Shown here piece by piece: positions 1 through 7,537 of a DNA stretch of 64,000 bases. The stretch lies in NCBI GenBank assembly GCA_963678925.1, contig OY787533.1:2604001-2668000 (forward strand), given 5' to 3'. Position numbers and translations under genes: made by a program. Position 1 is the stretch's first letter. Every line of letters begins with the position of its first letter. Below the pieces are notes generated by a model that was not told the origin of the DNA, did no database searches, and saw nothing but the letters and a program-made list of their open reading frames with translations. Source of the DNA: G963665925 sp963678925. Lineage in GTDB: Bacteria > Bacillota > Clostridia > Peptostreptococcales > Acidaminobacteraceae.

Positions 1-1
1 G

Positions 2-577
2 ACACAAAGCATATTACTTGTCGGTGTTGGTGGCCAGGGAACCATACTGGCAAGCAAGCTTCTGACGATTGGACTCATGGAAGCGGGATACGATGTAAAA
101 ATGAGCGAAATTCATGGTATGTCACAAAGAGGCGGTTCGGTGTCTTCCCATGTTCGGTACGGTAAGAAGGTTTCCTCTCCTGTTATTGAAAAGGGGGGTG
201 CAGATGTTCTCGTCGCTTTTGAAAAAATGGAAGGCCTGCGCTGGCTGGATCATTTAAACCCTAAGGGAAAGGCTGTCATTAATGACTTTCAGATAGACTC
301 CATGCCAATTCTTACTGGTGCCTTTGAGTATCCTGAGGGCATTCTCAAAGAGATTGAAGGGGTGGTTGATACAAAGGTCATCGATGCTGCTTCAAAGGCT
401 GCAATGCTCGGAAATTCAAAAGTCATGAACGTCATTCTCCTTGGCGCGCTCATCAAGAGTATGGGACTGGATGAAATTGACTGGAACAGCATATTAGAAA
501 AGAATGTGAAAGCAAAGTTTGTGGAACTCAACAAACAGGCCCTTGAGGCAGGTATGGCCCTGGTGGTGTCATCATGA
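2..577 (+). CDS. iorB: Indolepyruvate oxidoreductase subunit beta (5' end cut by window)
   Basis: The reading frame is open from base 2, so the gene starts upstream of the window; 191 residues are visible. The frame begins TQSILLVGVGGQGTILASK and continues with EIHGMSQRGGSV, the pattern of the gamma-type domain of 2-oxoacid:ferredoxin oxidoreductases and specifically of the small subunit of indolepyruvate oxidoreductase. With the TPP-containing IorA subunit, expected just upstream, it oxidatively decarboxylates aryl pyruvates from aromatic amino acid transamination to aryl-acetyl-CoA and reduces ferredoxin in the cytoplasm. The stop overlaps the next start (ATGA), so the acyl-CoA product could be converted to acyl phosphate by the downstream phosphotransacylase. 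An internal ATG at 77 is not the true start because the glycine-rich motif lies before it. Confidence 0.9.
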   Translation, partial: TQSILLVGVGGQGTILASKLLTIGLMEAGYDVKMSEIHGMSQRGGSVSSHVRYGKKVSSPVIEKGGADVLVAFEKMEGLRWLDHLNPKGKAVINDFQIDSMPILTGAFEYPEGILKEIEGVVDTKVIDAASKAAMLGNSKVMNVILLGALIKSMGLDEIDWNSILEKNVKAKFVELNKQALEAGMALVVSS

Positions 578-1467
578 TAACCTGTTTTGCACAACTTGAA
601 GATCAGGACCAGGCGGGGGTTCGCATTGCACTTGTATGGCCTGTCGATGACAATACCATAAAAGCAGCTTTAAAGGCGCATGATAAAGTAGGTGTGACAC
701 CCGTATTCATTGGGCATACGGCTACCCTCAAGCAGGCGGTGGAAAAACTAGGGGGTCACCAGGAGCGACATGTCTTTATGGAGGCGGATTCGCCTGAAGA
801 AGCAGCTCAAATGGCGGTCAGCCTTGTGAAAGATCATAAGGCTGACGCCATAATGAAAGGCAAGGTAGACACTGCAGTTCTGCTGAAATCGGTTGTGTCA
901 AAAGAGACAGGCATTCGCACAGGTGGGGTCATATCGCACTTTGTGATTCATGAGCTGGTGGGCTATCCAAAGCTGCTGGCCATGAGTGACGGCGGCATGA
1001 ACCTGTATCCAGACCTGGATACAAAGACAGAAATACTGAAGAATGCCGTAAAGGCCCTTCATAGACTGGGTGTAGACAAGCCCATGGTTGGTGTGCTTGC
1101 AGCAGTTGAGAAGGTGAATCCCAAAATGCCGGAAACGGTAGATGCCCACGCACTTAAGGACATGAACAGAAAGGGCGAAATTGAAGACTGTTATGTCGAA
1201 GGGCCTATCTCCTATGATCTTGCAATGAGCAAGAAATCAGCTGCAATCAAAGGCTATGAAAGTCCAGTGACAGAAAATGTAGATTTGCTTCTCGTTCCAA
1301 ACATCACTGTCGGGAACATATTGGGCAAATCCCTTGTATATTCGGCAGGTGCCAAAATGGCAGGTGTCGTGGTGGGGGCAAAGGCACCCATCATACTGAC
1401 TTCTAGGGGCTCAAGCTTTGAGGAAAAGTACTATTCCATTCTTCTGGCAGGTATGATTGGAACATAG
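574..1467 (+). CDS. ptb: Phosphate butyryltransferase-family phosphotransacylase
   Basis: 297 residues, the usual length for phosphate butyryltransferase and related phosphate acetyltransferase-like enzymes. Family motifs include DAIMKGKVDTAVLLK near residues 91-105, a central SDGGMNLYPDL and the C-terminal NITVGNILGKSLVYSAGAKM stretch. These enzymes exchange CoA for phosphate on short or branched acyl-CoAs, giving acyl phosphates used by a kinase to make ATP. The ATG overlaps the iorB stop by 4 bases, which points to translational coupling and to a role in substrate-level phosphorylation from amino-acid-derived acyl-CoAs. The true acyl substrate (butyryl, isobutyryl or phenylacetyl) cannot be read from sequence, so the symbol denotes the family. 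A strong terminator follows. Confidence 0.85.
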   Translation: MITCFAQLEDQDQAGVRIALVWPVDDNTIKAALKAHDKVGVTPVFIGHTATLKQAVEKLGGHQERHVFMEADSPEEAAQMAVSLVKDHKADAIMKGKVDTAVLLKSVVSKETGIRTGGVISHFVIHELVGYPKLLAMSDGGMNLYPDLDTKTEILKNAVKALHRLGVDKPMVGVLAAVEKVNPKMPETVDAHALKDMNRKGEIEDCYVEGPISYDLAMSKKSAAIKGYESPVTENVDLLLVPNITVGNILGKSLVYSAGAKMAGVVVGAKAPIILTSRGSSFEEKYYSILLAGMIGT

Positions 1468-1505
1468 ATCCAGACAGCCCCAGAGTGTAATTGAGATTTC
1501 AGCAT

Positions 1506-1554
1506 AAAAAGCTGCGCGTAGGACATGTAAGAAATCCTGCGCACAGCTTTTTTT
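1506..1554 (+). terminator. Rho-independent terminator of iorB-ptb
   Basis: AAAAAGCTGCGCGTAGGA pairs with TCCTGCGCACAGCTTTTT through two wobble pairs, across an 11-base loop, and the right arm runs into T7. It lies 38 bases after the ptb stop. Confidence 0.9.
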
Positions 1555-1563
1555 CAAAAAACC

Positions 1564-1612
1564 AAGACGAGCCATAGATGACATTTGCGGGGTGTCACCT
1601 GTGGCTCGTCTT
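1564..1612 (-). terminator. Rho-independent terminator of the TRAP operon (minus strand)
   Basis: AAGACGAGCCATAG and CTGTGGCTCGTCTT form a long stem, extended inward by TGACA/TGTCA. Read on the minus strand it is followed by GGTTTTTTG. It sits between two convergent operons and, with 1506-1554, insulates them. Confidence 0.8.
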
Positions 1613-1676
1613 CTATAAAGGTGGGGAAACTATCAATGGGTCTGGTTAGAACCTATTGACAGGTAATGCTCTTAAA

Positions 1677-2747
1677 TTAGTTGGACATAGTCGAAATAAC
1701 TTCATCCATAACTTCATCGCCACATACAGCGCGTGCGTCGTCATAGACAGGCGCAGCAAGCTCTTTCATCTTCGCGAAATCCGCATCTGTGAAATCGATG
1801 AACTCAACGCCTTCAGCCTCGAGCTTTGCACGAAGTTCCACTCTTGCAGTATCAGCAGCTTCACGGTGGAATGCTTCAACCTCTGTCATTGTGTCCATAA
1901 TCAGGTCCTGGTAGCTTTCAGGCATGCTTGCCCAGATGTCTTTGTTGATTGTGTAAGCGTTGTAGAACATAACGTGGTGTGAGTTTACAACATACTTTTG
2001 CTGTTCCCAAATCTTACTGTTCCAGATTGTGTCCAGTGGGTTTTCCTGTGCATCAACCAGACCCTGCTGTAGGGCAATGTATAGCTCACTGAAAGGTAGT
2101 GGTGTAGGATTTGCGCCTACAGCTTGCCAGAATTTCATGTGCAGAGGGTTCTCCATTGTACGGATATCAAGGCCATTAAACTCATCAACATTATGTACAG
2201 CTACGTTTGTGCTGACTTCACGGTAGTCGATTGGCATGATGCTAAGAACCTTCGTGTTTACAGTGCCGTATTCCTGATCGATCAAAGCACGTGCTTTTGT
2301 ACCTTCTTGAACGACAGCAGTTGCTTTTTCAATATCGTCATACATTGCAGGAAGATCAAGGAAGGAAAGTGCTCTTGATGTAGAGCCGCCAGCTGTTCCC
2401 ATTGTGATTGCAATTTGTCCGGATTTCTGGTTTTGAATCAGTTCAGCAACGCTTCCAAGCTGGAATGCTGGGTAAGAGTCCACAGTGATTTTTCCGCCTG
2501 AACGCGCTTCAATAAGCTCTTTAAAAAGGAGTGTTGCCTTATGGCCATCTGACTCTTCTGGCGCACCGTGCGCTAGAATCAGGTTAAAACTAGGGCCATC
2601 AGCAGGCAGTACAGATTCAGATACTTCAGTGGATGCAGCTTCGTCCCCAGAAGGCTGCGCAGTCGTTGATTCTGGTTTGCTGCAGCCTACTGCAGAAAGG
2701 CCAAGAAACAAAGCTAGTGCTAAACTTAGAACACTTTTCATTTTCAT
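1677..2747 (-). CDS. dctP: TRAP transporter solute-binding lipoprotein (DctP family)
   Basis: 356 residues. The N-terminus MKMKSVLSLALALFLGLSAVGC is a lipoprotein signal with cysteine at the end of a LSAVGC lipobox, followed by an acidic/Ser-Thr linker. The body carries DctP-type features such as SELYIALQQGLVDAQENP near residue 220. The ATG at 2747 is preferred over one 15 bases upstream because GGAGG lies 7 bases before it. It should capture a carboxylate-type solute outside the membrane and deliver it to the DctQM permease encoded directly upstream. It is the last gene of an esterase-dctQ-dctM-dctP operon, an order in which the binding protein comes after the permeases. The ligand is unknown; it may be an organic acid released by the esterase, which is inference. 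Confidence 0.88.
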   Translation of the reverse strand: MKMKSVLSLALALFLGLSAVGCSKPESTTAQPSGDEAASTEVSESVLPADGPSFNLILAHGAPEESDGHKATLLFKELIEARSGGKITVDSYPAFQLGSVAELIQNQKSGQIAITMGTAGGSTSRALSFLDLPAMYDDIEKATAVVQEGTKARALIDQEYGTVNTKVLSIMPIDYREVSTNVAVHNVDEFNGLDIRTMENPLHMKFWQAVGANPTPLPFSELYIALQQGLVDAQENPLDTIWNSKIWEQQKYVVNSHHVMFYNAYTINKDIWASMPESYQDLIMDTMTEVEAFHREAADTARVELRAKLEAEGVEFIDFTDADFAKMKELAAPVYDDARAVCGDEVMDEVISTMSN

Positions 2748-2816
2748 AGATTTTCCTCCCATTTACACATACGTCATATATTTTGTGATTCATCGTGCAT
2801 CTTGTTGTTGTCTCTA

Positions 2817-4106
2817 CTAAGAAAGTACAAACAGTGTGATTTGCGGTATGAAAGTCAGCATCATGAGTGCAACCAGGTAGACTGCACAGAATGCAAGAGC
2901 CTTCTTTCCGATCTGGCTTACTGAAGCCCCTGAAATTGGGCTGGCTACAAAGAGATTAAGACCAAACGGTGGTGAAATGAAGCCGATTGCAAGGTTGAAT
3001 ACCATTACGACACCGAACTGTACCGGATTGATTCCAAAACGTGTCAGTACAGCCATAAGCATTGGCGAAATAATAGCAACCGCTGGACCTGCATCCATAA
3101 ACATACCGACAATCAGTAGAATGAAGTTGAAGATCAATAGGAATGCCACACCGCTTGAGAAAGTCGATGTGAAGAACTCTGCAAGCATCGCTGGCGCTTT
3201 AAGCAGTGTAAGCACTCGTGAGAAAGCAATGGCGAAACCGAGCAGGAGTGCGATTGGCGCGTAGGCACGAATTGCACCATCAAGGAAGCTTGGAATGTCT
3301 TTGAACTTAACATTCTTGTAGACAAAGAGGCTAACAATCAGTGCGTAGAATACTGAAAGTACAGCAGCTTCGGTTGGTGTAACAATACCTGAATAAATGC
3401 CGCCTAGAATGATAACCGGTGTCATCAGGGCCCAGAAACCTTCTTTAAGAATTGCGGCAAGGCCTTTTGCCTTCAAACGTTCATGGTTTGCAGCAATTTT
3501 TTCCTTGTCTTCTCCTTTGATTTTGCAGTAGAAGTAGACGTAGATCATGAGCATCGAGGCAATCATGGCACCTGGCACAAAACCTGCTGTAAACAGGGCG
3601 CCAACAGAAGTGCCTGTCATCATGCCGTACATGATGAAGGGAATACTCGGTGGAATGATAATCCCAATACCACCGGCTGCGGCAACAAGTGCAGCAGAGA
3701 AGACCACATCATAACCAAGTGATACGAGAATGGGAATCGTCATGGCACCAACTGCGGCAGTTGTTGCAGGGCCGGAACCACTGATTGCACCATAGAACAT
3801 GGCTGTGATGACAACCGCAATTGGCATACCTGCTGTACGCTTTCCAATGAAGTAGGCAAATACGTTGAAGAGCTTCTCCGAAATACCGCCTTGCGCCATG
3901 ATGATACCTGAAAGCATAAACAGCGGGATTGCGAGGATTGGTGTACTGTCTACACCACTCTGCATTGCACGAAGCACATAGAGGGCATTTGCCGGAAACA
4001 TAGGATTGATGATGCCAGGCAAGAAAGTGGCGAAGCCGATGCCCATGGCAATGGGAAAACCGATAATCAGACATCCAATGAATATTAATAGTACGGTGAT
4101 TAACAT
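2817..4106 (-). CDS. dctM: TRAP transporter large permease (DctM family)
   Basis: 429 residues, normal for DctM, almost entirely hydrophobic with about 12 predicted membrane segments. Recognisable features are GSGPATTAAVGAMTIP near residues 110-125 and a PPSIPFIMYG motif near 150. It is the ion-coupled transmembrane subunit of the tripartite transporter. The start overlaps the end of dctQ by 7 bases, and dctP follows 69 bases after the stop, so the three are one transcript. Confidence 0.92.
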   Translation of the reverse strand: MLITVLLIFIGCLIIGFPIAMGIGFATFLPGIINPMFPANALYVLRAMQSGVDSTPILAIPLFMLSGIIMAQGGISEKLFNVFAYFIGKRTAGMPIAVVITAMFYGAISGSGPATTAAVGAMTIPILVSLGYDVVFSAALVAAAGGIGIIIPPSIPFIMYGMMTGTSVGALFTAGFVPGAMIASMLMIYVYFYCKIKGEDKEKIAANHERLKAKGLAAILKEGFWALMTPVIILGGIYSGIVTPTEAAVLSVFYALIVSLFVYKNVKFKDIPSFLDGAIRAYAPIALLLGFAIAFSRVLTLLKAPAMLAEFFTSTFSSGVAFLLIFNFILLIVGMFMDAGPAVAIISPMLMAVLTRFGINPVQFGVVMVFNLAIGFISPPFGLNLFVASPISGASVSQIGKKALAFCAVYLVALMMLTFIPQITLFVLS

Positions 4107-4627
4107 GATTTAGCGCCCTCCTCAACGATGGTTGTTTCTGTAGTGGTGTCTGTTGACTTCACAGAAGCGATTACTTTAACAAGACGCTGAGCAATTCGAA
4201 TATCTGCAAGTACAAATCCGAGTGTTCCAACTACAAACAACCAGTATGTTGGCATTGCCATTGCAGGACTAACTGTTTTTGACTCTTGAGCCAGCAGTGT
4301 AACTGTCACTGAGTTTTTTGTACAGTATAGGAAGAATGCCAGTGAAACGCTCCACATGAGAATATCCAGGGCTTTCTGGAGTTTTTTCGGCAGTGCGTTG
4401 AATAGGGCATCGATTCTAAAGAGCAGGTCTTCTTTTATGCAGTACCCAATACAAAGGTAAGCCGATGTTACGAATGCGTATCTTGCAAGCTCTTCGGCCC
4501 AGGGAAGCGCACTGCTGAAGCAGTATCGCATGATGATCTGGAACATGAGCAGACATGAAATCATAGCAAGAAGTAGCATCAACGCAACGCGCTCAAAGTT
4601 TTTATCCAACCATTTCAGTGTTTTCAT
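4100..4627 (-). CDS. dctQ: TRAP transporter small permease (DctQ family)
   Basis: 175 residues with four membrane segments and the DctQ signature FSSALPWAEELARYAFV near residues 37-53. It partners DctM in the membrane. AAAGGAGG stands before the ATG at 4627. The gene begins inside the last 26 bases of the esterase gene and ends 7 bases inside dctM. This tight packing indicates one operon. Confidence 0.9.
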   Translation of the reverse strand: MKTLKWLDKNFERVALMLLLAMISCLLMFQIIMRYCFSSALPWAEELARYAFVTSAYLCIGYCIKEDLLFRIDALFNALPKKLQKALDILMWSVSLAFFLYCTKNSVTVTLLAQESKTVSPAMAMPTYWLFVVGTLGFVLADIRIAQRLVKVIASVKSTDTTTETTIVEEGAKSC

Positions 4628-5582
4628 ATTTTATGCCTCCTTTTGAAAGCAGTCCAAATTCACGCTTGTACATGCGATAAACCGCTTCACGGATCCAGTC
4701 TGTAAGTGGCTCTGGAACAAGGTCAAAGCCATGTGGGACACGCGGCAGGCTGTAGAGTTCAGTAGGAACAGCGAATTCCATCAGGCGTTTTGCATAGTCA
4801 ATCCCCTCAGTTCTAAGTGGGTCGTATTCGTTGACAATCATGCAAGTTGCAGGCAGGCCAGCCAGGTCGCGTGCCAGCGCTGGAACTGCGTAGTAAGATG
4901 GATCAACACCTTTGAAACCGCCTAGGTAAAGCTTCCAGACACCAGCTAGACCATCGCCAGATACAAGGGGTGCACCTGTGAAGTTTTGCTGTGCTGAAAC
5001 CGATGATTGCAGATAATCCAGTGCAGGGAAGTTAAGAACCTGCGCTTTGACTTTTGGACCATTGTTGTCTCGCAGGTAAAGACAAAGACCTGCTGCAATA
5101 CAGCCACCGGCGCTTGTACCAAATACGCCAATGTTTTCCGGGTCAATGCCAAGTGTGTCAGCGTTATCAACCGCATAGTTGAGTGCAGCCAGACAATCGT
5201 GGAGCTGTGCCGGAAAGATGCTTTCAGGTGCGAGTCTGTATTCCACAGAGACGACTGTACAAGGTACATGTTTAGCGATTAGGGATGCTCTGGTGTTGTC
5301 GTTGTCAAGATCGCCAGAAACAAAACCGCCGCCGTGAATGTTAAGAACAAGCGGTACGTTTTTAGCACCCTTATTTCTATAGACACGAATTTTCACATTA
5401 GGCTCTCCATCAAATCCGGGTACTTCCAGATCGAACATTTCCATACCTTCTGGAAGTGTAAAATTCAGCATAAGGTCCCGGATCATTTCGCCTGGTCCTT
5501 TTTTTTCACCGTCATCGCCGGAATTGAAGCCCAAATCTATACCGAACAGCATTTCATAACCTGGATGTGGATTGTATTTCAT
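4602..5582 (-). CDS. Alpha/beta hydrolase of the hormone-sensitive-lipase (type IV esterase) family
   Basis: 326 residues. The oxyanion-hole motif HGGGF (residues 83-87), nucleophile GTSAGG with Ser157, acid NEYDPL with Asp254, and VPHGF with His284 are all present and correctly spaced, so an active cytoplasmic carboxylesterase is expected. There is no signal peptide. AGGAGG precedes the ATG at 5582. It is the first gene of the operon with dctQMP. The simple reading is that the transporter imports an ester or a related acid and the enzyme hydrolyses it; this is inferred from context only. Its promoter is covered by a palindrome shared with the membrane-protein gene at 6621, so it should be repressed by the adjacent TetR regulator. 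Confidence 0.88.
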   Translation of the reverse strand: MKYNPHPGYEMLFGIDLGFNSGDDGEKKGPGEMIRDLMLNFTLPEGMEMFDLEVPGFDGEPNVKIRVYRNKGAKNVPLVLNIHGGGFVSGDLDNDNTRASLIAKHVPCTVVSVEYRLAPESIFPAQLHDCLAALNYAVDNADTLGIDPENIGVFGTSAGGCIAAGLCLYLRDNNGPKVKAQVLNFPALDYLQSSVSAQQNFTGAPLVSGDGLAGVWKLYLGGFKGVDPSYYAVPALARDLAGLPATCMIVNEYDPLRTEGIDYAKRLMEFAVPTELYSLPRVPHGFDLVPEPLTDWIREAVYRMYKREFGLLSKGGIKYENTEMVG

Positions 5583-5678
5583 GATGTGTCTCCTCCTGTA
5601 ATAGTTTCGTCTGCTATCTATGTTTCAAAAAACGATAAGTAGAAATGAATAATAACTATAATGATATTGCAGTTTTCT

Positions 5679-5701
5679 AAAACATACCCTAAGTATGTTT
5701 T
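5679..5701. promoter_or_regulatory. Palindromic operator 1, predicted TetR site
   Basis: Arms AAAACATAC and GTATGTTTT are perfect complements around a 5-base spacer CCTAA. The core ACATAC-N5-GTATGT recurs at 6570-6586 in front of the other flanking gene. Both copies lie directly downstream of a -10 box. Confidence 0.75.
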
Positions 5702-5702
5702 T

Positions 5703-5732
5703 ATATTACCGTGGGTATGCAAACGTTGTCAA
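5703..5732 (-). promoter_or_regulatory. Promoter of the esterase-TRAP operon
   Basis: On the minus strand a perfect -35 TTGACA (complement of 5727-5732) and a -10 TAATAT (complement of 5703-5708) are separated by 18 bases. The TetR-type palindrome at 5679-5701 starts immediately after the -10, an ideal position for repression. Confidence 0.7.
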
Positions 5733-5750
5733 GGAAAAAATCAGAGTGTC

Positions 5751-5780
5751 TTGACAACAAATGCTCTTTTTGTAGATAAT
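5751..5780 (+). promoter_or_regulatory. Promoter of the tetR gene
   Basis: TTGACA at 5751-5756 and GATAAT at 5775-5780 are separated by 18 bases (TAGATA at 16 bases is an alternative). It lies 34 bases before the ATG. It is divergent from the esterase promoter. Confidence 0.55.
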
Positions 5781-5813
5781 GGTGTAGGATTTGACTATTA
5801 AGGAGCGCTTGAA

Positions 5814-6452
5814 ATGAGTAGAACTGCGAAGACAAAATACGCAAAGGGAAATAAAACGAAAAATAAAGTTTTAAAGGCAGCCATGACATTGATTTCTGAA
5901 AAAGGGTATCAGAACGTGACCATTGATGAAATCTGCGCAGAGTGCAGTGTTACAAAGGGTGCCTTTTATCATCACTTCAAATCGAAGGAATCCATGCTCG
6001 ACCAGCTTCACCTGGATACGGATGCACAGATAGAGGAAAAAATTCCAAAACTGCTTGAGAAGACCCCCTCACTTGACCGCTTTATGGAGCTGTCCTATCT
6101 GTACGCTCAGATGACTGAGGGCAGGGGTGTGGAGATTATGAAGCAGAAAATAAGGAACAACCTGGATTCCAACAACCGTCAAGTGGATATTAGTGAGTTC
6201 TACGATCCGAATAGTCGTCCGCTGCTTAATTTGTTTGAAGAAATTTATATTGAGCTGCAGAACATGGGGAAGGTTCGAAAAGACTATGATTTCAAGTATT
6301 TTTTCCATTTTCTGATTGTAACCTACGATGGGGTTGTACTCGACTGGTGCTATAACAACGGGGAGTATGATCTGCCTGAGGCGGTTCGTGAAGCCACGAA
6401 AAGATATCTGCTTGGATTCAGGGTCGATATCTGTGAACATATTCTTTCTTAA
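5814..6452 (+). CDS. TetR/AcrR-family transcriptional regulator
   Basis: 212 residues. The N-terminal helix-turn-helix (roughly residues 30-60) reads VTIDEICAECSVTKGAFYHHF, the classic TetR pattern. The rest is a variable helical ligand-binding domain. AAGGAG precedes the ATG. It lies between the divergent esterase-TRAP operon and the membrane-protein gene at 6621, both of which carry the ACATAC-N5-GTATGT palindrome at their promoters. It is therefore likely to repress both and to be relieved by a substrate or product of the esterase/TRAP pathway. Direct binding is inference from position. Confidence 0.88.
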   Translation: MSRTAKTKYAKGNKTKNKVLKAAMTLISEKGYQNVTIDEICAECSVTKGAFYHHFKSKESMLDQLHLDTDAQIEEKIPKLLEKTPSLDRFMELSYLYAQMTEGRGVEIMKQKIRNNLDSNNRQVDISEFYDPNSRPLLNLFEEIYIELQNMGKVRKDYDFKYFFHFLIVTYDGVVLDWCYNNGEYDLPEAVREATKRYLLGFRVDICEHILS

Positions 6453-6537
6453 AATGAAAAACAGACAAAGAAACAGAACACTTCAAGATTTTGACTGCAT
6501 GGAAAGTGCAATCGGAATTTGAGGTGTTTTTCATTTT
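6451..6537. repeat. 13-bp perfect inverted repeat enclosing the tetR 3' region
   Basis: AAAATGAAAAACA at 6451-6463, overlapping the tetR stop, is perfectly complementary to TGTTTTTCATTTT at 6525-6537. The 61 bases between have only weak pairing (CACTT/AAGTG). It may act as a terminator or mRNA 3' structure. Confidence 0.45.
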
Positions 6538-6540
6538 GAG

Positions 6541-6569
6541 TTGCAAAAAAACAAATTTACCTGTACAAT
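6541..6569 (+). promoter_or_regulatory. Promoter of the 6621 gene
   Basis: TTGCAA (6541-6546) and TACAAT (6564-6569) are separated by 17 bases. Operator 2 begins with the next base. Confidence 0.65.
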
Positions 6570-6586
6570 ACATACTCATAGTATGT
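6570..6586. promoter_or_regulatory. Palindromic operator 2, predicted TetR site
   Basis: ACATAC (6570-6575), spacer TCATA, GTATGT (6581-6586). Same core, spacer length and position after the -10 as operator 1. Confidence 0.75.
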
Positions 6587-6620
6587 TTTTATAAACATGA
6601 ATTGGGAGGTTGTGAATCAG

Positions 6621-7304
6621 ATGGGAAACAAGAAAAGTGCTATATTTGGGGATGTAGTTTGGGGTGTGTTGTTTTTTAGTGCGATACTCATGCTGGCGAT
6701 TCCAGCAAGTCGGGAAGCTTTTATTAAAGCAACAGAGGCGCATCCCTATATGGGCGGTTTTGCAAAGTTTGCAGTCTTGGCGTCCATGGGGGATTTGCTG
6801 GGTGTACGCATACTGAATGGCCAGTGGCATGTGCCGTCAAACATCATTCAGAAGGCATTTGTATGGGGTGTGCTTGGTATGGTAATCACACTAGTATTCT
6901 CTGTTTACATGGGCGGTGTTGCCATAGCGCAGTCGGCTGGGAAGCTACCCTTTGAGGGGGTTACCCTGGCACAGGCATTCTTCGGCAGTTCTGTCATGAA
7001 CCTGACCTTTGGTCCCATGATGTATGTCTATCATTTTACGGGAGACAAGCTCATGGAAGTGCTTTTCATGAGAAAAGAAGATAGGCCGACTCTGAAAGAG
7101 GTTGTGGATGCTATGGACTGGTATACTCTGGTGAGTTTTTCCTGGCTAAAGACATGTATTTTCATTTGGATTCCTGTGCATACACTGGTATTTCTGCTTC
7201 CAGGTCAGTACAGGGTATTGGCGTCAGCCTTTTTATCCATACTGCTGGGTGTGATTATTGCGTTTTCTAAAAAGAGCAAGCAAGTTATGGAACAAGCCGC
7301 TTAG
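6621..7304 (+). CDS. Unrecognised multi-pass membrane protein in the TetR regulon
   Basis: 227 residues from the ATG at 6621, which has GGGAGG 11 bases before it; an in-frame ATG 24 bases earlier lacks a good site. About five to six hydrophobic segments are visible. The middle NLTFGPMMYVYHF and the C-terminal TCIFIWIPVHTLVFLLPGQY are faintly like Mpv17/PMP22-type proteins, but I would not assign that family. The gene shares an operator with the esterase-TRAP operon, so it probably serves the same substrate, possibly in export or membrane protection. A strong terminator follows. Confidence 0.75.
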   Translation: MGNKKSAIFGDVVWGVLFFSAILMLAIPASREAFIKATEAHPYMGGFAKFAVLASMGDLLGVRILNGQWHVPSNIIQKAFVWGVLGMVITLVFSVYMGGVAIAQSAGKLPFEGVTLAQAFFGSSVMNLTFGPMMYVYHFTGDKLMEVLFMRKEDRPTLKEVVDAMDWYTLVSFSWLKTCIFIWIPVHTLVFLLPGQYRVLASAFLSILLGVIIAFSKKSKQVMEQAA

Positions 7305-7345
7305 TTGGAAAATCATGAATGCACGGGTATTGGCGTCATAAATAG

Positions 7346-7376
7346 AGCCCTCAGAAGTTAAACTTCTGAGGGCTTT
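7346..7376 (+). terminator. Rho-independent terminator
   Basis: GCCCTCAGAAGTT and AACTTCTGAGGGC form a perfect 13-bp stem with a two-base loop, followed by TTTCTTACTTTTT. Confidence 0.85.
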
Positions 7377-7468
7377 CTTACTTTTTACGACCATCAAATC
7401 ATGACACCAATGATGATTGACAAGGTTCCAACTTATTGTTGAGTCAATTTGAATGTGATACCATACAG

Positions 7469-7496
7469 TTGACAAAATTACAATTTATACTACAAA
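7469..7496 (+). promoter_or_regulatory. Likely promoter of the sensor kinase gene
   Basis: A perfect TTGACA (7469-7474) is followed after 16 bases by TACAAA (7491-7496), 42 bases before the ATG. The -10 is weak. Confidence 0.4.
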
Positions 7497-7537
7497 ATCT
7501 TACAAGCGAGGGCTTATTCAAACAAGCGGGGGGCTGA

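Noticed and set aside
77..577. ATG at 77 as the start of the first gene
   Set aside because: The glycine-rich motif of the family lies in frame before it, so the gene runs in from outside the window.
1506..1612. Two adjacent inverted repeats as ends of a small mobile element
   Set aside because: They lie between convergent genes and each ends in a T run on the proper strand, so they are terminators.
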